Source: JAQUCI01 sp964553255 (lineage in GTDB: Bacteria; Bacillota_I; Bacilli_A; Erysipelotrichales; Erysipelotrichaceae). Taken from it: a stretch of DNA of 35,636 nt. Below, piece by piece: positions 22,575 through 32,419 of the stretch. The position numbers and the translations under genes are program-made. The notes below the pieces were generated by a model. That model made no database searches. It had not been told where the DNA came from and saw only the letters and a list, made by a program, of their open reading frames with translations. The number at the start of each line of letters is the position of its first letter. Position 1 is the first letter of the stretch. The stretch covers positions 1 to 35,636 of the forward strand of contig CAZKJS010000015.1 in assembly GCA_964553255.1 (NCBI GenBank), read 5' to 3'.

Positions 22575-23450
22575 CTAATTATACAGATTAACATCTAGTG
22601 TTAATTCATCAACAACCATTTTAATCAAACTGATATCTTTTTCGACCTCATTGGCATAGCTTTCATCTATTGCTTTAAACAATGAAGGCTCAAAAGCATC
22701 CTTGTTGTTATAAAGAGCAATATGAAGATTATTATCAATAAAACCTAATACTAAATTACCATCCAAGCCATCATCTAATTCCATGATTTTCTCCATAAAA
22801 TGAGGTGTTAAGATATAATAAGCTTCATGTTCGTTTGATGCATAAATATTGAATCGTTCATTAAAAAACTCATTTTCTAGTTTAATTCTTTTCGCATCTG
22901 GTTTATCACTAAACAAACGCAGTGGTTTACTATTACCAAATAAACGATTTGAGTTACTTCTTATCTGCATAAATCCAGTAAAGGATTTATTGAAAGTATA
23001 AACAATCCAACGCCCTTTAAACAAAGTGACTGTCGTTGTGGTTTTACCTGATTGTGTACGTTGTTGAATATGAACATCTGCTTGTTTGAAGCTTACATCC
23101 TTATACTTACCTGAAACAAGATCATTGCTATTATAGATGTTACCCATCGATACCAACTCAGTATCCCTAATAAAATTACGATCAAAACCTGCTTTAGCAT
23201 TAAAATAAACATCTTGAAACACTTCTTTCAAACGTACTGCTACTACATCTTCTTTGACTGCAGTACGATACTCAGTTGATAGTTTACTTTGATATATTAT
23301 TAGTCCAAACAAAACAAAAAATAGCGGTATAACAACAAATGACCTAATAATAAAGAAACCTAAAAACAAGACAACTGCAGCTACCGCTGTTAAACCTAAA
23401 AATAACAATGCTCTTTTTCTTAATTCTTCTAAGTAACTAATCTGGTACAT
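22575..23450 (-). CDS. DUF3137-like membrane protein, partner of LemA
   Basis: A 291-residue protein with two close hydrophobic segments (about 15-48) followed by a soluble domain of mixed beta character. Traits in keeping with DUF3137: the sequence FKQADVHIQQRTQSGKTTTTVTLFKGRWIVYTFNKSF, and YYILTPHFMEKIMELDDGL near the C-terminus, where a small solvent-exposed domain is expected. Its start overlaps folT by 14 bases and AAAGG serves as ribosome binding site. The biochemical role of DUF3137 proteins is not known; adjacency with lemA is the main clue. Family assignment from memory of the pattern, moderate confidence. Confidence 0.7.
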   Translation of the reverse strand: MYQISYLEELRKRALLFLGLTAVAAVVLFLGFFIIRSFVVIPLFFVLFGLIIYQSKLSTEYRTAVKEDVVAVRLKEVFQDVYFNAKAGFDRNFIRDTELVSMGNIYNSNDLVSGKYKDVSFKQADVHIQQRTQSGKTTTTVTLFKGRWIVYTFNKSFTGFMQIRSNSNRLFGNSKPLRLFSDKPDAKRIKLENEFFNERFNIYASNEHEAYYILTPHFMEKIMELDDGLDGNLVLGFIDNNLHIALYNNKDAFEPSLFKAIDESYANEVEKDISLIKMVVDELTLDVNLYN

Positions 23451-24270
23451 CTTTAACCTTTCTAATCCGATTTAATAATCTTAACAGATAGTAACCAATC
23501 ATAATATTTAAGAATATCATAAAGCTAGCCTTTATCATCCTTACTAAAACATTCATGATATAAGGAATGCCATACATAACATCTAGCCAAATTGGTGTTA
23601 AGATAAGTTGGATCATGATCTCAATCAACAATACACATATGATCCAATTAGCGATATGATAACGTGATTCACTAAATGGATACTTGCGTTGAAAGTATAA
23701 CATAATGACGATCAATAACGTCATGACTACCATACATGCGATCGTAAGTAAGAGTTTTACTTGCGAAGTGATAATTATCATAGTTTGATTTACTGTTATC
23801 GTTTCTGTACTGTAAATTCCAACCATCGTTAAACTAAAGATAGCTATCAACAAGATCCATACTAAATTGAAAACTTTCTTTTGATCTAACTTATTCCACT
23901 TGCAAAACCATAGAGCTGGAATTGCTGCGATCAATACCTTATTTAAGGTAAAACCTAAAAAAGGAAACCCACTAGGGTTAATCAAAACATCTAATATGTC
24001 TTGTACTAAGCCACCAATAAATGCCCAAGTTGGCCCCATGATAACTCCCATTAACATTAGTGGCATTTGACTAAATCCAATTTTCAAACTCATTACACCA
24101 AATAATGGTATTTGCATGGAAAACGCAGATAATACAATTGATAACATGATCAAAAAAGAAGTAATAGTAATATCAGTTATCCTAATCTTAATCGGAAAAT
24201 AACGGAAGACAACATAGCCAAGGCTTAATATGGCCAATAAGGCGATGATTTGAGCAATTAATACATTCAT
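23437..24270 (-). CDS. folT: ECF transporter S component, folate type (FolT-like)
   Basis: A polytopic 277-residue protein. The core resembles folate-family ECF S components: LFGVMSLKIGFSQMPLMLMG, then MGPTWAFIGGLVQDILDVL, INPSGFPFLGFTLNKVLIA. These bind the vitamin and dock on the shared EcfT-EcfA module. The usual S component is about 170-190 residues; the extra length is at both ends, with one added helix before and several after the core. It starts one base after folC ends, with GGAGG inside the folC tail; folate uptake coupled to polyglutamylation, which traps it in the cell, is a sensible pairing. No EcfA/EcfT gene is in the window. Confidence 0.85.
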   Translation of the reverse strand: MNVLIAQIIALLAILSLGYVVFRYFPIKIRITDITITSFLIMLSIVLSAFSMQIPLFGVMSLKIGFSQMPLMLMGVIMGPTWAFIGGLVQDILDVLINPSGFPFLGFTLNKVLIAAIPALWFCKWNKLDQKKVFNLVWILLIAIFSLTMVGIYSTETITVNQTMIIITSQVKLLLTIACMVVMTLLIVIMLYFQRKYPFSESRYHIANWIICVLLIEIMIQLILTPIWLDVMYGIPYIMNVLVRMIKASFMIFLNIMIGYYLLRLLNRIRKVKDVPD

Positions 24271-24271
24271 C

Positions 24272-25507
24272 TTATCTTCCTCCTTTAAAGCGTTTACGCA
24301 CCTCTGAAATAAAGTATAACGAACCTGTGATTAATACACTACCATTTTTATCTTTATTTATCGCATAGTCAATGGCTAAATCATGATCAGCTATAATTGT
24401 AACATCAAAACCTTTTGCCATATCTTTGGCTGTTAAAGCTCTTTGATTACTGAATTCGGTAATAATGATCTCATCAGCTATATCAATCAAATCTTTGATC
24501 ATTAATTCATATTGCTTATCCTTTAATGCACTAAAAACAATTCTTAGTGGTTTACAAAGATAAGATAAGCTTTCATGTATTGCTTTAATTCCGTGCTCAT
24601 TATGAGCACCATCAATGATGACCAACGGAGATTTCATCATGATCTCAAAACGACCTGGCCAAGAAGCAGTTCTTAATCCATCAACAATATCATTTCTAGT
24701 TATATTGATAATCTTGTTTACTCTTAAATACTCACAAACAGTCAATACCAAAGCAGCGTTTTTTATTTGATATAAAGCCAAAGTGTTGAGCTGAACATCA
24801 TGATAATCAAGAAGATCAAAATAGATATGTTCATTAACACGATAATTAGTGACTTGTTCAACTTGGTGAAACTCTGCGTTTTTTAATACGGCTTGTTTTT
24901 TAAAGACTTCTAGACATTCTTCTTTATCTTCGGCGGTAAATATCACGCCATTATCTTTAATGATACCCGCTTTTTCATAGGCTATCTTTGCTAGGGTATC
25001 ACCTAACTGCTCCATATGATCAAAACCAATGTTAGTGATTATACTTACAATAGGTTCAATGATATTGGTCGAATCAAGTCTTCCCCCTAAACCAACTTCA
25101 TATACTACATAATCAACTTCTTTTTCAATGAAGTAAATCATCGATATGATCATATCAATATCAAACATCGATAAATCATATTCAAACCAAATATCATAGT
25201 AGCGATTAGCAATGTCAAGCAATTCTTCATCACTGATATAAATATCATTGATCCGAATGCGATCATTATGAACGATTAAATGAGGTGATGTAAAAGTTCC
25301 AACTTTATAATTGGCACTCTGCAAAATACTTCTTAGATAATTTGTAACACTACCTTTGCCATTAGTCCCTGCAACATGAATACACTTTAAACGTTTTTGA
25401 GGGTTACCTAGCTTATTGATCAATAACTTATAGTCATCTTGTCTTATTTTAGCTGATGTCTTCTTTGCGCTAATAAACTCAATAAAGGTCGTGCAATCCT
25501 TAAACAT
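24272..25507 (-). CDS. folC: Folylpolyglutamate synthase / dihydrofolate synthase
   Basis: Adds glutamate to folates (and possibly to dihydropteroate) with ATP. 411 residues from ATG 25507, chosen because GAGG lies six bases upstream; an in-frame TTG four codons earlier has no such site. Mur-ligase fold signatures: P-loop VAGTNGKGSV, TSPHL, YVVYEVGLGGRLDSTN, ITNIGFDHMEQLG and the C-terminal VIIDGAHN. Its start lies at the ung stop. Next to a folate uptake protein, the polyglutamylation role (retention of scavenged folate) fits better than de novo synthesis; no other folate gene is seen here. Confidence 0.94.
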   Translation of the reverse strand: MFKDCTTFIEFISAKKTSAKIRQDDYKLLINKLGNPQKRLKCIHVAGTNGKGSVTNYLRSILQSANYKVGTFTSPHLIVHNDRIRINDIYISDEELLDIANRYYDIWFEYDLSMFDIDMIISMIYFIEKEVDYVVYEVGLGGRLDSTNIIEPIVSIITNIGFDHMEQLGDTLAKIAYEKAGIIKDNGVIFTAEDKEECLEVFKKQAVLKNAEFHQVEQVTNYRVNEHIYFDLLDYHDVQLNTLALYQIKNAALVLTVCEYLRVNKIINITRNDIVDGLRTASWPGRFEIMMKSPLVIIDGAHNEHGIKAIHESLSYLCKPLRIVFSALKDKQYELMIKDLIDIADEIIITEFSNQRALTAKDMAKGFDVTIIADHDLAIDYAINKDKNGSVLITGSLYFISEVRKRFKGGR

Positions 25508-26174
25508 ATATATCCTCAAGCTGCCAATTGATTGGCGTGATATTGTTTCTTATTAAATAGGCATTAGTCTTTGAAAAGTGTTTACAACCAAAGAAGCCTT
25601 GATAAGCACTTAAGGGTGATGGATGTGGTGCTTTTAACAACAAATGTCTAAAGTTAGTTATGATCATCCCTTTTTGTTGTGCCGGCTTTCCCCATAATAA
25701 ATAGACAATTGGTCTATCTTGTTGATTAAGTAAATGTAAAACACTATCACTGAATGTTTCCCATCCTTTATTACGATGACTTAAAGGCTTAGAGTCTTCT
25801 ACTGTTAATACTGTATTTAGTAATAAAACTCCTTGTTTCGCCCAATCAAGAAGATATCCATGATTAACTAATCTAAAGTTAACATCATCATGTAATTCAC
25901 GATAGATATTAACTAAGCTTGGTGGTAACATTATCTTTGGTTTAACTGAAAAACACATACCATGAGCTTGATTAGGTTGATGATACGGATCTTGTCCAAT
26001 GATCACAACTTTTACATCGTTAAGATCAGTATGATAAAAAGCCGAAAAAACTTCTTCTTTCGCAGGATAGATTTTCTTGTTCTTATATTCTTCCTTTAAA
26101 AAGGAGGATAACTCAATAAAATATGATTTTTTAAACTCAGCATCTAAGAATGGTTTCCAGTTGTTATTTAACAT
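25500..26174 (-). CDS. ung: Uracil-DNA glycosylase
   Basis: Family 1 UDG, 224 residues, which removes uracil from DNA to start base excision repair. GQDPYH (residues 60-65) has the catalytic Asp62; GMCFSV and LLNTVLTVE follow, and the DNA-intercalation loop reads APHPSPLSAYQGFFG with the catalytic histidine. All active-site residues are present. It overlaps folC by 8 bases and lies 12 bases after the solute-binding protein. Coupling with folate genes makes sense, since folate shortage raises uracil in DNA, but operon membership may be accidental. Confidence 0.97.
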   Translation of the reverse strand: MLNNNWKPFLDAEFKKSYFIELSSFLKEEYKNKKIYPAKEEVFSAFYHTDLNDVKVVIIGQDPYHQPNQAHGMCFSVKPKIMLPPSLVNIYRELHDDVNFRLVNHGYLLDWAKQGVLLLNTVLTVEDSKPLSHRNKGWETFSDSVLHLLNQQDRPIVYLLWGKPAQQKGMIITNFRHLLLKAPHPSPLSAYQGFFGCKHFSKTNAYLIRNNITPINWQLEDIYV

Positions 26175-26186
26175 GGTATTACCAAC

Positions 26187-27539
26187 TTACTCTTTTATCT
26201 CGCCCATTGCGATTAACCATTCATTAGCCAGTTCGATAATAGCCTTTTGTGCTTCACTTACGGTAATTTGATGATCATATAATTGTTTTACGATACTCAA
26301 CCAATCTATCTCATAATACATCTGCCAAGCTCTAACAGCACTATTATTAGCTAAAGCAATTATTGGCTCTTCAACGCTATATGCATACGCTCTAATCTTT
26401 TCATAACGGGTTAGATCATTGATCAACATATCATCATTATCTTCAAGATTGATTACCAACGATAGATCAGTGTGGTCGATCATATATTGTAAGCCTTCTT
26501 TACTTCTTAATAATTGGATGAACTGATTAGCCGCATTTGGATATGATGTAGCTTTATTGATGGCATAACCATCAATGCTTACAAGAGGTGTTAAAGTATT
26601 ATTGTTATAACTCGGCATCTTTGCGAAGTGATAATCACTACCATTTGTCTCTTGATACTCATCAAAGAACATCCAAGTTGAGATCATTGTAAGTGGTGCT
26701 GTTTGCTTAACAAGAACTTCTTCAAAGCTAAATAATAATTCCTCGCTACTCAGTTTAGTATTCTGTTGCCACTCATATTTACCAAGATCATAAATAAAAT
26801 TCAAAGAACGTTGAAATTCAACACTATCAAAACCTGGTTTTTCAGCTTGTAATTCATCAAACATTTGCCAGCCACCAGCGGTAAGCATTGCATAAAAACT
26901 ATGTTTTTCATTAAATGCTAATGGGAAAAACACTTTAAAATTCCCTTTGATAGTTCCTTGTTCATAAGCAGTGATTCTGGAGAATATTTTCTCCCAACTA
27001 TCAATACTATCTGGTAATCCATCATTATTATCATCAGTAAGACTGATATTTAAGCTTTCAAGCATTGTTTGATCATAAGCGAACAAAAACCCATCATATA
27101 CCAATGGGGTAAAGATGTAATTTTCTTGATTAACAAGCTCAGCGAACTTATCAACAGTGTATGGCTTGATCGCTTTAACCGTATTTTCATCAATGGTTGC
27201 TACCTTATCCATGATCATTGGAATCTGGGTTGAATTAATATAGACTAGATCATAGCGTTGATTATTATAATAGTAAAGAGCTGATCGATTCTCTAGCACT
27301 TCATAACGAACTACCCCTTCATTTTCTGGGAAATATGTGTTCCACATACTAACTAAGGCTTCGCCCATTGCTTCACTTGACACAGCAACTATAAGTCTGG
27401 CGTCGTTTTCAAGTATATATGTTTTACTCTTTTTTTGATAACAAATCTTACCATCCTTTGGTTCACATTCTGCAAATGCACCACAAGCTGATATCGTTAA
27501 TAATAATAGTGTTACTAAGACAACTTTCAGAATTTTCAT
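26187..27539 (-). CDS. Solute-binding lipoprotein of an ABC sugar transporter (family 1)
   Basis: A 450-residue lipoprotein: hydrophobic signal (residues 4-18) and lipobox ISAC with Cys19 as lipidation site. The mature part has the family 1 bilobed layout (VAVSSEAMGEALVSMWNTYF at the start; PLVYDGFLFAYDQTMLESL; late SIDGYAINKAT), as in maltose- or oligosaccharide-binding proteins. An acidic loop DDNNDGLPDSIDSW (about 167-180) looks like a calcium-binding loop of the thrombospondin-3 kind. The ABC ATPase is 46 bases upstream, but no permease gene is present on either side. The ligand is unknown. Confidence 0.88.
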   Translation of the reverse strand: MKILKVVLVTLLLLTISACGAFAECEPKDGKICYQKKSKTYILENDARLIVAVSSEAMGEALVSMWNTYFPENEGVVRYEVLENRSALYYYNNQRYDLVYINSTQIPMIMDKVATIDENTVKAIKPYTVDKFAELVNQENYIFTPLVYDGFLFAYDQTMLESLNISLTDDNNDGLPDSIDSWEKIFSRITAYEQGTIKGNFKVFFPLAFNEKHSFYAMLTAGGWQMFDELQAEKPGFDSVEFQRSLNFIYDLGKYEWQQNTKLSSEELLFSFEEVLVKQTAPLTMISTWMFFDEYQETNGSDYHFAKMPSYNNNTLTPLVSIDGYAINKATSYPNAANQFIQLLRSKEGLQYMIDHTDLSLVINLEDNDDMLINDLTRYEKIRAYAYSVEEPIIALANNSAVRAWQMYYEIDWLSIVKQLYDHQITVSEAQKAIIELANEWLIAMGEIKE

Positions 27540-27585
27540 GATTATATGTTATCACAATTAGCACCATAATGAGCGCATAACTTAA

Positions 27586-28245
27586 TTATTTATTTTGATT
27601 ATCGATGATAGCGCTGATCTTGTTTTGTTGAATAACCACAATGCGATCTGCTAGTTTTTGTGCTTCTTGCTCATCGTGGGTTATATAAAGGGTAGTAGCC
27701 TTTAGTTTGTTATGAATCATTAAAATTAGTTCACACATTTCATTTCGTAACTTGCGATCAAGATTAGCCAATGGCTCATCCATCAAGAAAATCTTAGCAT
27801 CTCTAACCATCGCTCTACCCAAAGCTACACGTTGTTGTTGCCCAAGTGATAGTTGGTACGGTTTACGCTTTATTAAAGTATCAATTTCAAGCAATTTAAG
27901 AGTATCATTTACTTTTTGTTCTATCATATCTTTTGGCATCAACAAGTCTAATCCTAACGCAACATTTTCATAAACACTTAGATTAGGAAATAAGGCATTG
28001 GTTTGAAAAATCATTGCGATCTTATTTTCATTAGGTTTTGTTTTGGTAACATCAACATTATCAATTAAGATCCTTCCATTGGTGATTGGTTCAAGCCCAG
28101 CAATCATTCTGATCAACGTTGTCTTACCAATCCCTGATGGTCCTTGGATAACAACAAACTCATGATCATTGATCACTAAATTGATATCATCTAACACCAA
28201 TTGATCATCTTGATAAGTTTTACTAAGCTTTTCAATCTTTATCAT
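27586..28245 (-). CDS. ABC transporter ATPase
   Basis: A 219-residue ATP-binding subunit. Walker A GPSGIGKT (35-42), Q-loop in IFQTNALFP, signature LSLGQQQR (132-139), Walker B FLMDEP with the catalytic glutamate, D-loop NLD and switch His190. The sequence is of the MalK/PotA kind, but the C-terminal TOBE regulatory domain that brings those to about 350 residues is missing. ATG 28245 with GGAG eight bases upstream is chosen over the ATG 18 codons earlier, which lacks a site. It heads a seven-gene operon and should power the transporter of the next lipoprotein, with the permeases encoded elsewhere. Confidence 0.93.
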   Translation of the reverse strand: MIKIEKLSKTYQDDQLVLDDINLVINDHEFVVIQGPSGIGKTTLIRMIAGLEPITNGRILIDNVDVTKTKPNENKIAMIFQTNALFPNLSVYENVALGLDLLMPKDMIEQKVNDTLKLLEIDTLIKRKPYQLSLGQQQRVALGRAMVRDAKIFLMDEPLANLDRKLRNEMCELILMIHNKLKATTLYITHDEQEAQKLADRIVVIQQNKISAIIDNQNK

Positions 28246-28308
28246 GCTTGTTTCTCCGTAACAAAATTCATTATAAAGAAAATTAGCTTTAAATTCCACT
28301 ATCGTATC

Positions 28309-28337
28309 TTTATCAAAGTTATCAACTGCTCTATAAT
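28309..28337 (+). promoter_or_regulatory. Promoter of the isomerase/epimerase-like gene
   Basis: TTTATC (28309-28314), a 17-base spacer and TATAAT (28332-28337), then AGGAG before ATG 28359. Only about 20 bases separate the -10 from the ATG, so the leader is short. Confidence 0.65.
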
Positions 28338-28358
28338 AAGAATGTTAGGAGACTATTT

Positions 28359-29141
28359 ATGAAAAAAGGAATTTATTCATGGTTTGGTTATCCCGTTGCT
28401 TTTGACGACAGAATGGCAATGATCAAAAATGCTGGTTTTGAGACAGTGATGTTATGGTGGGGTGATGAAAGAGAAGCTGTCGATGGTTCTAAGTTTCTGC
28501 AGCCTGAAATTGTAAAGAAACATGGCTTAAAGATCGAAAATGTTCACTTACCCTTTGATGGTATCGGCATCTTGTGGCAAGATACTAATGAAGCTGATCT
28601 GTATGAAGCTAAGATAATTAAACAAATCGAAGAAATCGCCGCATTTGATGTTGACACCGTTATCATGCATATCACTAACGGCAGTAAACTACCAACACTC
28701 AGTGATGTCATGCTTAATCGCGTAAAAAGGATAAATGAAGTCGCAAAAAAGCATAACATCCGCTTAGCTTTAGAGAATTTAAAAGTCATTGGTGCTCTTG
28801 ATTTTATACTAGATAATATCAAAGATGAAAATGTTGGTTTTTGTTATGATAGTGGTCATCACAAATGTTATTGTTGGGACCAGGACCTTTTAAAACGATA
28901 TAAAGATCGTTTATTTGCGATTCACTTGCACGATAATGATTCAACCAGTGATATGCATAAGTTACCTTATGATGGCACCATTGATTGGGACTATGTCTAT
29001 AACGGCATTATGGCATCAATATATGATCGTAGCTTGACACTTGAGCTTGAAGGAAATAAAAGCGTTATGTATCATCATTTAAGTCCTGAAGAGTTTCTTA
29101 AAGAGAGTATGCAACGTTTGATAAAGCTTGACAAACAATAA
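28359..29141 (+). CDS. Sugar phosphate isomerase/epimerase-like TIM-barrel protein
   Basis: A 260-residue protein of the xylose isomerase-like/AP endonuclease 2 barrel family. Metal-binding positions are visible in order: glutamate in RLALENLK, Asp and His in CYDSGHHKCY, His in AIHLHDND, and the late glutamate in LTLELEGN. Members isomerise or epimerise free or phosphorylated sugars and polyols, or cut DNA at abasic sites; endonuclease IV has more metal ligands and a different sequence, so the sugar role is likelier. It has its own promoter and a strong terminator. It stands divergent from the ABC sugar-transport operon, and may act on the sugar imported by it. Confidence 0.85.
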   Translation: MKKGIYSWFGYPVAFDDRMAMIKNAGFETVMLWWGDEREAVDGSKFLQPEIVKKHGLKIENVHLPFDGIGILWQDTNEADLYEAKIIKQIEEIAAFDVDTVIMHITNGSKLPTLSDVMLNRVKRINEVAKKHNIRLALENLKVIGALDFILDNIKDENVGFCYDSGHHKCYCWDQDLLKRYKDRLFAIHLHDNDSTSDMHKLPYDGTIDWDYVYNGIMASIYDRSLTLELEGNKSVMYHHLSPEEFLKESMQRLIKLDKQ

Positions 29142-29151
29142 TAAAAATATA

Positions 29152-29193
29152 AAAGAAAGCTGAATACATGATATGTAAAACAGCTTTCTTTTT
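29152..29193. terminator. Strong bidirectional terminator
   Basis: AAAAGAAAGCTG (29152-29163) and CAGCTTTCTTTT (29182-29193) form a 12-bp perfect stem with an 18-base loop, followed by T. It serves the isomerase gene and the convergent large secreted protein gene. Confidence 0.88.
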
Positions 29194-29212
29194 GAATTTA
29201 GTATTACTTAAA

Positions 29213-32200
29213 CTAATTCTTATATAATACAGGATCCTTTGGTATTTGTTTTGATTCTGCTTCAAATGGTACAAACCCAAATGTTGCTTTGAAGAATAAG
29301 CTAAATAAACCTGTAAAACTTGCAATGATGTCTAGTTCTGCCACAAAACCTTCACCTGTTTTTTCATTAGGCGTGATCAAAATGAGTTTGATTTTACCAT
29401 TACCTGTTAAACTTACTCTCTCATAGCTTTCAACTTGTTTTCCTGCTTTTGGGTCAGGTGCTTGTTTAAACTGATTAAATGTCCAGTTAATGCCTTCTCC
29501 CATTAAGCCTTCCATAAGTTTCTTGAGTGCTTCAGAACGGGTGGCGATATCTTTTATCTGTAACAAGTTTTTCTCATCATAGAATAATTCATAATTATTT
29601 TTAAGATGCTTACTAACAAAGCTGCCGAACCATTTTTCAAACTTATCTTGAACTGATTTGTTCTTCATGAGTTTTTCAAACTGTTTCATGCCTGCCTTCT
29701 TCATCGCTTCAACTGTTAAGTCTTTTCCTGCGCCCATGATGGAATCAAAGACATGATAGTTACCAGTTTGTTCAATATTGTCTTGAATATTCTTTGCAAC
29801 CTTATAAACAAACCAGCCTGCTAAACAAGAAGCAGCCTTCTTGATACTGACATTCTCCCCTGTCGCTACTGCCATTAATAGGTTTTCAATCATGCCATCA
29901 ATCTTTTTGATCGCATTGAGTTTCTCAACTCTTGATAAAAAGTCCATTGATGCCAATTCTTGACCATCAATAACATCAGCTAATAGTTCAGCGATAAACT
30001 CAACTGTCATTTCCTTAGCTGGAGTTAGTATGATCTCACCATTGCCGGCATATATTGTCATAAGATAAGAGAATGCTTGATCACCTAACCATTTGATCCA
30101 ATCTGCCCAATACTCTAAGTTTTCAAGTTTATTAGCTGTCTTTATCAACTCATTGGCATCTTTGGTATAGTATTCAATAGCCTCTTCACATATCTGTTTG
30201 TTGATCAGGCGTAATTCAGCAGCTGATAGTTTACTACCATTTTTACGTAATTGCATCGCAACTTTTGAACTTATGCCACCAACATTGTTAATGATACGTC
30301 TCATCTTAGCAAGCTCAGCAGCTCGCTCTTCAAGTGGTCCAGGACCAGTTCCTAGCAATCGCATTGGTAAATCTAAGCTATATGATTCACCATTATGATC
30401 ACAACTAATTGCTAATGTCAGCCAGTATGGCTTAGCTTGATCCTCGACAAGGGTATTAAGTGGTTTAAAATCATAACGCTTTAAATTACTTTCAACTGGG
30501 ATGATTTCATATTTAAACTTCTCAGCCAGATTGATCGTTCTTTGATCAAGTCCTTTTAAATCACCAAAGTTCGGATTAAACTTATTAGCTTTTACTTCAA
30601 TTATCTTAAAGCCTGTTTCATCTTTTTCTTTGACAACCAATCTTAGATTAAATCTAGTTGGTTTAATACTTGCTTGCTCATCACTTGTATCTTCATTATA
30701 TGTCATGACTTCAAACTTATCCTCTTTAATTGAAGTGTTGGCGATACTCAATCCTTCTGGCAAGATATTGATCCTTACGATCGTCTCTGCTTGTTCTTTT
30801 TCATTTTCAGCTTTAATTCTGACAAAACTATCAAGCTTTTCAATGATCAATCGATCAGGCTTTATACTATGATTTTTTACTTTAAGTTGATAACGTTCGG
30901 TATCTGTTTTCTCACATTCAGCTTCAAACACCGCATTATCAGCCAATGTTAGAGTAACGTTTGTTGGTGGATCAATAAAATCTTTTGGGATAAACTGGGT
31001 TGTGTAGGTTTCATTATCACCATATAACATGTTAATAGTCATATCTAGATAGTCACCACGTTTTAAAAACTCAAGATAGGGTTTACCTATAATCCTAAAA
31101 GTAACGTTGTTGGTAAAGCTGCCATGATTGCCTGAAAAACGGATCGCGATTTCTCCTGTTTCTGGCTTAGCCGTATTATCTTTATCATAAGCATAAACAA
31201 GAGCTCCCATATAATTATCAACTAAGCGACAATCATCTACTTGTAAAAACCTTTTGCCAGTTATATTGATCATTGCGGTTAAATCTGGTCGATCAATTTC
31301 TTCTTTGTTTGCGTTGATCTCCACAATACGAGCGTAAACCGTAACTGGTGGTGCACCAATACGAATAGCATCACCAAAATCTTTTCTTAATAACATGCGA
31401 TAAGTACTTGTGTTTTCTTTGTTCTCTTCACTACTATCATTACCATCGCCACTACCACCCGCAGCAACTGCCGCTGCTGCAGCTGATGTTGCTAAGATAG
31501 CAATGATCACAGCTTCTGGTATTGTAACACCAGTTTCACCTTGAATATGACTTGCGTCTGTATCAATCACATCACTGACATTTTTATCATCAACATCGGT
31601 TTCATCAGGTACTAGTTCTTTTCCAATTTCACCTTCATATAAGCGAGTTCTTTTGATGTCAATACTAACGTCTGTTACTTCTGCTAGAAACTCATCAAAC
31701 TTCGCAAGCAGAACATTATTCCACCAATCTTCTTCCATTTGATAGTAAATTTCCCATTGTTCTGCATAACCTTCACCCATACCACCACCAGTAATTCGAT
31801 ACTCAAGATTTACATTGTAGTGATACATGAGGGTACTAACTAAGTTTGTATCATCGACCAAGACATAGACGTCTAACTCGTATGATGAACGATAAAACTC
31901 CTTAGGATTTTCTTTAAAGGTTCTACTGCCAATTTCACGTACTAAAGCTGGTTGGCCATGTAATGTTGTCTCTTGATGGACAAGACCAATCGTCGTTCGT
32001 CTTGCGACAACATCTTCCCAACTTTCACTAACAATTTGAATTCTATTTTCAGCACTTATGATAGCTTCACCAACAATCTTGGAACTACTACCGTTAACAG
32101 TAAAATCGTGCTGTAATCTTTCTTGAAGATACTCTTTGACTAATTGATCATCGGCTGGATAATTAACCATAATGCGATCAATATGAACCATCGGTCCATC

Positions 32201-32419
32201 ATTAACAACAGGACCAGCAATGATACGATCAAATGGATATCCTGAGGCTTCATAATCATAAGGTACATATTCATATAATCGTTGACCTTTAATCGGATAA
32301 TCTTTAGTTGAAAAAGCTTGTGGATAAATATCTTTATTGATAGTTAAAGCAAAAACTGAGGTAAAAGTGAATGAAAGAAACAACAAAGCAAAACATAAAG
32401 TCGCTAGTATTTTTCTCAT
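29213..32419 (-). CDS. Very large secreted/surface protein of unknown function
   Basis: A 1,068-residue protein with a clear signal peptide (MRKILATLCF onward; likely cut after VFA, residue 24). Residues 25-290 form a domain rich in short beta strands. An alanine-rich hydrophobic segment at 301-320 is followed by a Gly/Ser/Asp/Glu linker, then several beta-rich repeats of the immunoglobulin/fibronectin kind (GDAIRIGAPPVTVYARIVEI; GNHGSFTNNVTFRI). From about 700 the protein turns helical. I recall similar alanine-segment plus beta-domain proteins in Clostridia, but no function. There is no LPXTG or S-layer motif. It overlaps the preceding membrane protein gene by 4 bases, so the two are produced together. 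Confidence 0.8.
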   Translation of the reverse strand: MRKILATLCFALLFLSFTFTSVFALTINKDIYPQAFSTKDYPIKGQRLYEYVPYDYEASGYPFDRIIAGPVVNDGPMVHIDRIMVNYPADDQLVKEYLQERLQHDFTVNGSSSKIVGEAIISAENRIQIVSESWEDVVARRTTIGLVHQETTLHGQPALVREIGSRTFKENPKEFYRSSYELDVYVLVDDTNLVSTLMYHYNVNLEYRITGGGMGEGYAEQWEIYYQMEEDWWNNVLLAKFDEFLAEVTDVSIDIKRTRLYEGEIGKELVPDETDVDDKNVSDVIDTDASHIQGETGVTIPEAVIIAILATSAAAAAVAAGGSGDGNDSSEENKENTSTYRMLLRKDFGDAIRIGAPPVTVYARIVEINANKEEIDRPDLTAMINITGKRFLQVDDCRLVDNYMGALVYAYDKDNTAKPETGEIAIRFSGNHGSFTNNVTFRIIGKPYLEFLKRGDYLDMTINMLYGDNETYTTQFIPKDFIDPPTNVTLTLADNAVFEAECEKTDTERYQLKVKNHSIKPDRLIIEKLDSFVRIKAENEKEQAETIVRINILPEGLSIANTSIKEDKFEVMTYNEDTSDEQASIKPTRFNLRLVVKEKDETGFKIIEVKANKFNPNFGDLKGLDQRTINLAEKFKYEIIPVESNLKRYDFKPLNTLVEDQAKPYWLTLAISCDHNGESYSLDLPMRLLGTGPGPLEERAAELAKMRRIINNVGGISSKVAMQLRKNGSKLSAAELRLINKQICEEAIEYYTKDANELIKTANKLENLEYWADWIKWLGDQAFSYLMTIYAGNGEIILTPAKEMTVEFIAELLADVIDGQELASMDFLSRVEKLNAIKKIDGMIENLLMAVATGENVSIKKAASCLAGWFVYKVAKNIQDNIEQTGNYHVFDSIMGAGKDLTVEAMKKAGMKQFEKLMKNKSVQDKFEKWFGSFVSKHLKNNYELFYDEKNLLQIKDIATRSEALKKLMEGLMGEGINWTFNQFKQAPDPKAGKQVESYERVSLTGNGKIKLILITPNEKTGEGFVAELDIIASFTGLFSLFFKATFGFVPFEAESKQIPKDPVLYKN

